Positions 5,536 to 6,569 of a DNA stretch of 6,569 bases are shown piece after piece. The position numbers and the translations under genes are program-made. Where the stretch lies: the NCBI GenBank assembly GCA_023436425.1, contig JAEZJD010000025.1, positions 1 through 6,569 of the forward strand, given 5' to 3'. The notes beneath the pieces are model-generated. The model saw only the letters and a list, made by a program, of their open reading frames with translations. It was not told the origin of the DNA and did no database searches. Position 1 is the first letter of the stretch. Every line of letters begins with the position of its first letter. Source of the stretch: Bacteroidota bacterium (GTDB lineage: Bacteria > Bacteroidota > Bacteroidia > Chitinophagales > Chitinophagaceae).

Positions 5536-6569
5536 ATGTCATTAATTCAAGATATCAGAGAGAAGTATGCCCGTTGGGCAGTTGTTGCCATTGCTGTATC
5601 GTTGCTCGGCTTCATATTAATGGATGCTTTTGCCGGCAGAACAGGGCTTTTTTCTGGCAGCGGATCGAACACCGTAGGAAAAATAAACGGTAAGAAAATT
5701 GATGCCGGTGAATTCGGTATTAAAGTGCAGGATTATGAGAAAAGAATGGGTGACCACGCAGGAGAAAATCGTACAGAACAAGCGATTGCTGCTGTGTGGG
5801 ATCAGGAAGTAGGCACCACTTTATTAAACGATCAGTACGAGAAGCTCGGCATCACAGTAAGTGACAAAGAGTTGCGCGACATGCTGTATGGGGCTAATCC
5901 TCCGCAGGATCTAAAGCAGGGATTTACCGATCCCGCTACCGGTGTTTACAATGCAGTGCAGGCGCAGCAGCAGATAAATCAAATAAATAAAAGTGGTACG
6001 GCGGAGCAAAAGCAGCAGCTCAGAGAATACTTAAACGCACTGGAAAATCAAAGAGTTTACGAAAAGTATACAGCTCTTCTTGGCAATACTTTTTATGTTC
6101 CAAAATGGTTCATTGAAAAACGAAATGCCGACAACAGCCTACTTGCGAAAATATCCTACGTTGGTGTTCCTTATATTTCAATACCGGAAACTTCGGTGAA
6201 AGTGACGGACCAGGAAATAGAAAACTATGTTGAAGAGCACAAGAAACAATTCGAACTAAAAGAAGAACTGCGTTCAATAAATTATTTGTCGTTTAATGCA
6301 GCAGCGAATGCGAGCGACAGTGCAGCAGCAAGAACAGCTTTGCTTGAATTAAAGCCTGAATTGGACTCAACGAAAGATTACGCATCGCTCGTGCAGAGAA
6401 CCGGCAGCGCACTTCCTTATTACGATAGCTACATCAGTAAGAAGTCCCTGCAAAATCCTAACAAGGATTCAATCCTCGCTGCACCGGTTGGAGCAGTGGC
6501 GGGACCTTTCGTGGATAACGGTGTGTATGAAATTTCAAAAATCATTGATGCTAAAACACTTCCTGACAC
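5536..6569 (+). CDS. PpiD/SurA-type peptidyl-prolyl isomerase (N-terminal part)
   Basis: An open frame of 344 residues that runs off the window; relatives in Bacteroidota are about twice as long. The N-terminus is a short cytoplasmic stretch (MSLIQDIREKYARW), then one signal-anchor helix at about 14-33 (AVVAIAVSLLGFILMDAF). Next comes a SurA_N/PpiD-like chaperone region: VGKINGKKIDAGEF (47-60), a long helical segment to about 185, and KLGITVSDKELRDML (103-117). Residues about 225-340 look like a degenerate parvulin-like lobe ending in APVGAVAGPFVDNGVYEIS (316-334). The catalytic parvulin domain is expected just past the window edge. The protein should be anchored in the inner membrane and help fold outer-membrane and periplasmic proteins. 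The ATG at 5536 is supported by the anchor helix and the strong promoter; it follows CCACCACC, with no Shine-Dalgarno sequence. A ppiD symbol is likely but is not assigned because the catalytic part is unseen. Confidence 0.9.
   Translation, partial: MSLIQDIREKYARWAVVAIAVSLLGFILMDAFAGRTGLFSGSGSNTVGKINGKKIDAGEFGIKVQDYEKRMGDHAGENRTEQAIAAVWDQEVGTTLLNDQYEKLGITVSDKELRDMLYGANPPQDLKQGFTDPATGVYNAVQAQQQINQINKSGTAEQKQQLREYLNALENQRVYEKYTALLGNTFYVPKWFIEKRNADNSLLAKISYVGVPYISIPETSVKVTDQEIENYVEEHKKQFELKEELRSINYLSFNAAANASDSAAARTALLELKPELDSTKDYASLVQRTGSALPYYDSYISKKSLQNPNKDSILAAPVGAVAGPFVDNGVYEISKIIDAKTLPD

Noticed and set aside
5528..5538. CCACCACCATG before the ppiD-like start resembles a eukaryotic Kozak sequence.
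   Set aside because: The Bacteroidota promoter and bacterial neighbours make this a coincidence; Bacteroidota do not use such a context.
1..6569. A search by eye for CRISPR repeats, insertion sequence ends, toxin-antitoxin pairs, phage genes, tRNAs and retroelements.
   Set aside because: Nothing was found. The genes are housekeeping or envelope genes, and composition looks uniform along the window.

Overview
The window (about 6.6 kb, moderate GC) looks like ordinary chromosomal DNA of a member of the Bacteroidota, most likely Chitinophagaceae or a close relative. The evidence is threefold. The two best promoter candidates carry the Bacteroidota -7 motif TAnnTTTG (both as CTATTTTTGC). No start codon is preceded by a Shine-Dalgarno sequence. 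The protein families and their sequence flavour (ABC-F of the YbiT/YkpA type, GcvT with TGAGG, a PpiD-like foldase, a GYF-like membrane protein) fit that phylum. This taxonomic call is inference from sequence style, not from a search.

Layout. Bases 2-334 are the C-terminal end of an ABC-F ATPase gene (+), closed by a hairpin terminator. A 243-base gap follows, holding an isolated hairpin and a good promoter. Next come gcvT (578-1663, +) and, 75 bases later, a comB-family gene with a TTG start (1739-2473, +). A 45-base convergent gap separates these from nadA (2519-3526, -). Then comes a 567-base stretch without a convincing gene (3527-4093), followed by a gene for a single-pass membrane protein with a GYF-like N-terminus (4094-5272, -). 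A divergent intergenic region of 263 bases contains a textbook Bacteroidota promoter and a perfect hairpin placed at the predicted 5' end of the mRNA. It drives a PpiD/SurA-type peptidyl-prolyl isomerase gene (5536 onward, +) that runs off the window.

How the genes relate. These are mostly independent housekeeping functions: translation-associated ATPase, one-carbon metabolism (glycine cleavage T-protein), NAD de novo synthesis (quinolinate synthase) and envelope protein folding. gcvT and comB may share a transcript, but no pathway link between them is known to me. I see no mobile element, CRISPR array, tRNA, rRNA, phage gene or defence module, and no clear undescribed system. The points most worth checking are the Glu-to-Gln change at the Walker B position of the ABC-F protein, the 5'-terminal hairpin of the ppiD-like mRNA, the GYF-like/transmembrane/beta-sandwich protein, and the long gap upstream of nadA.
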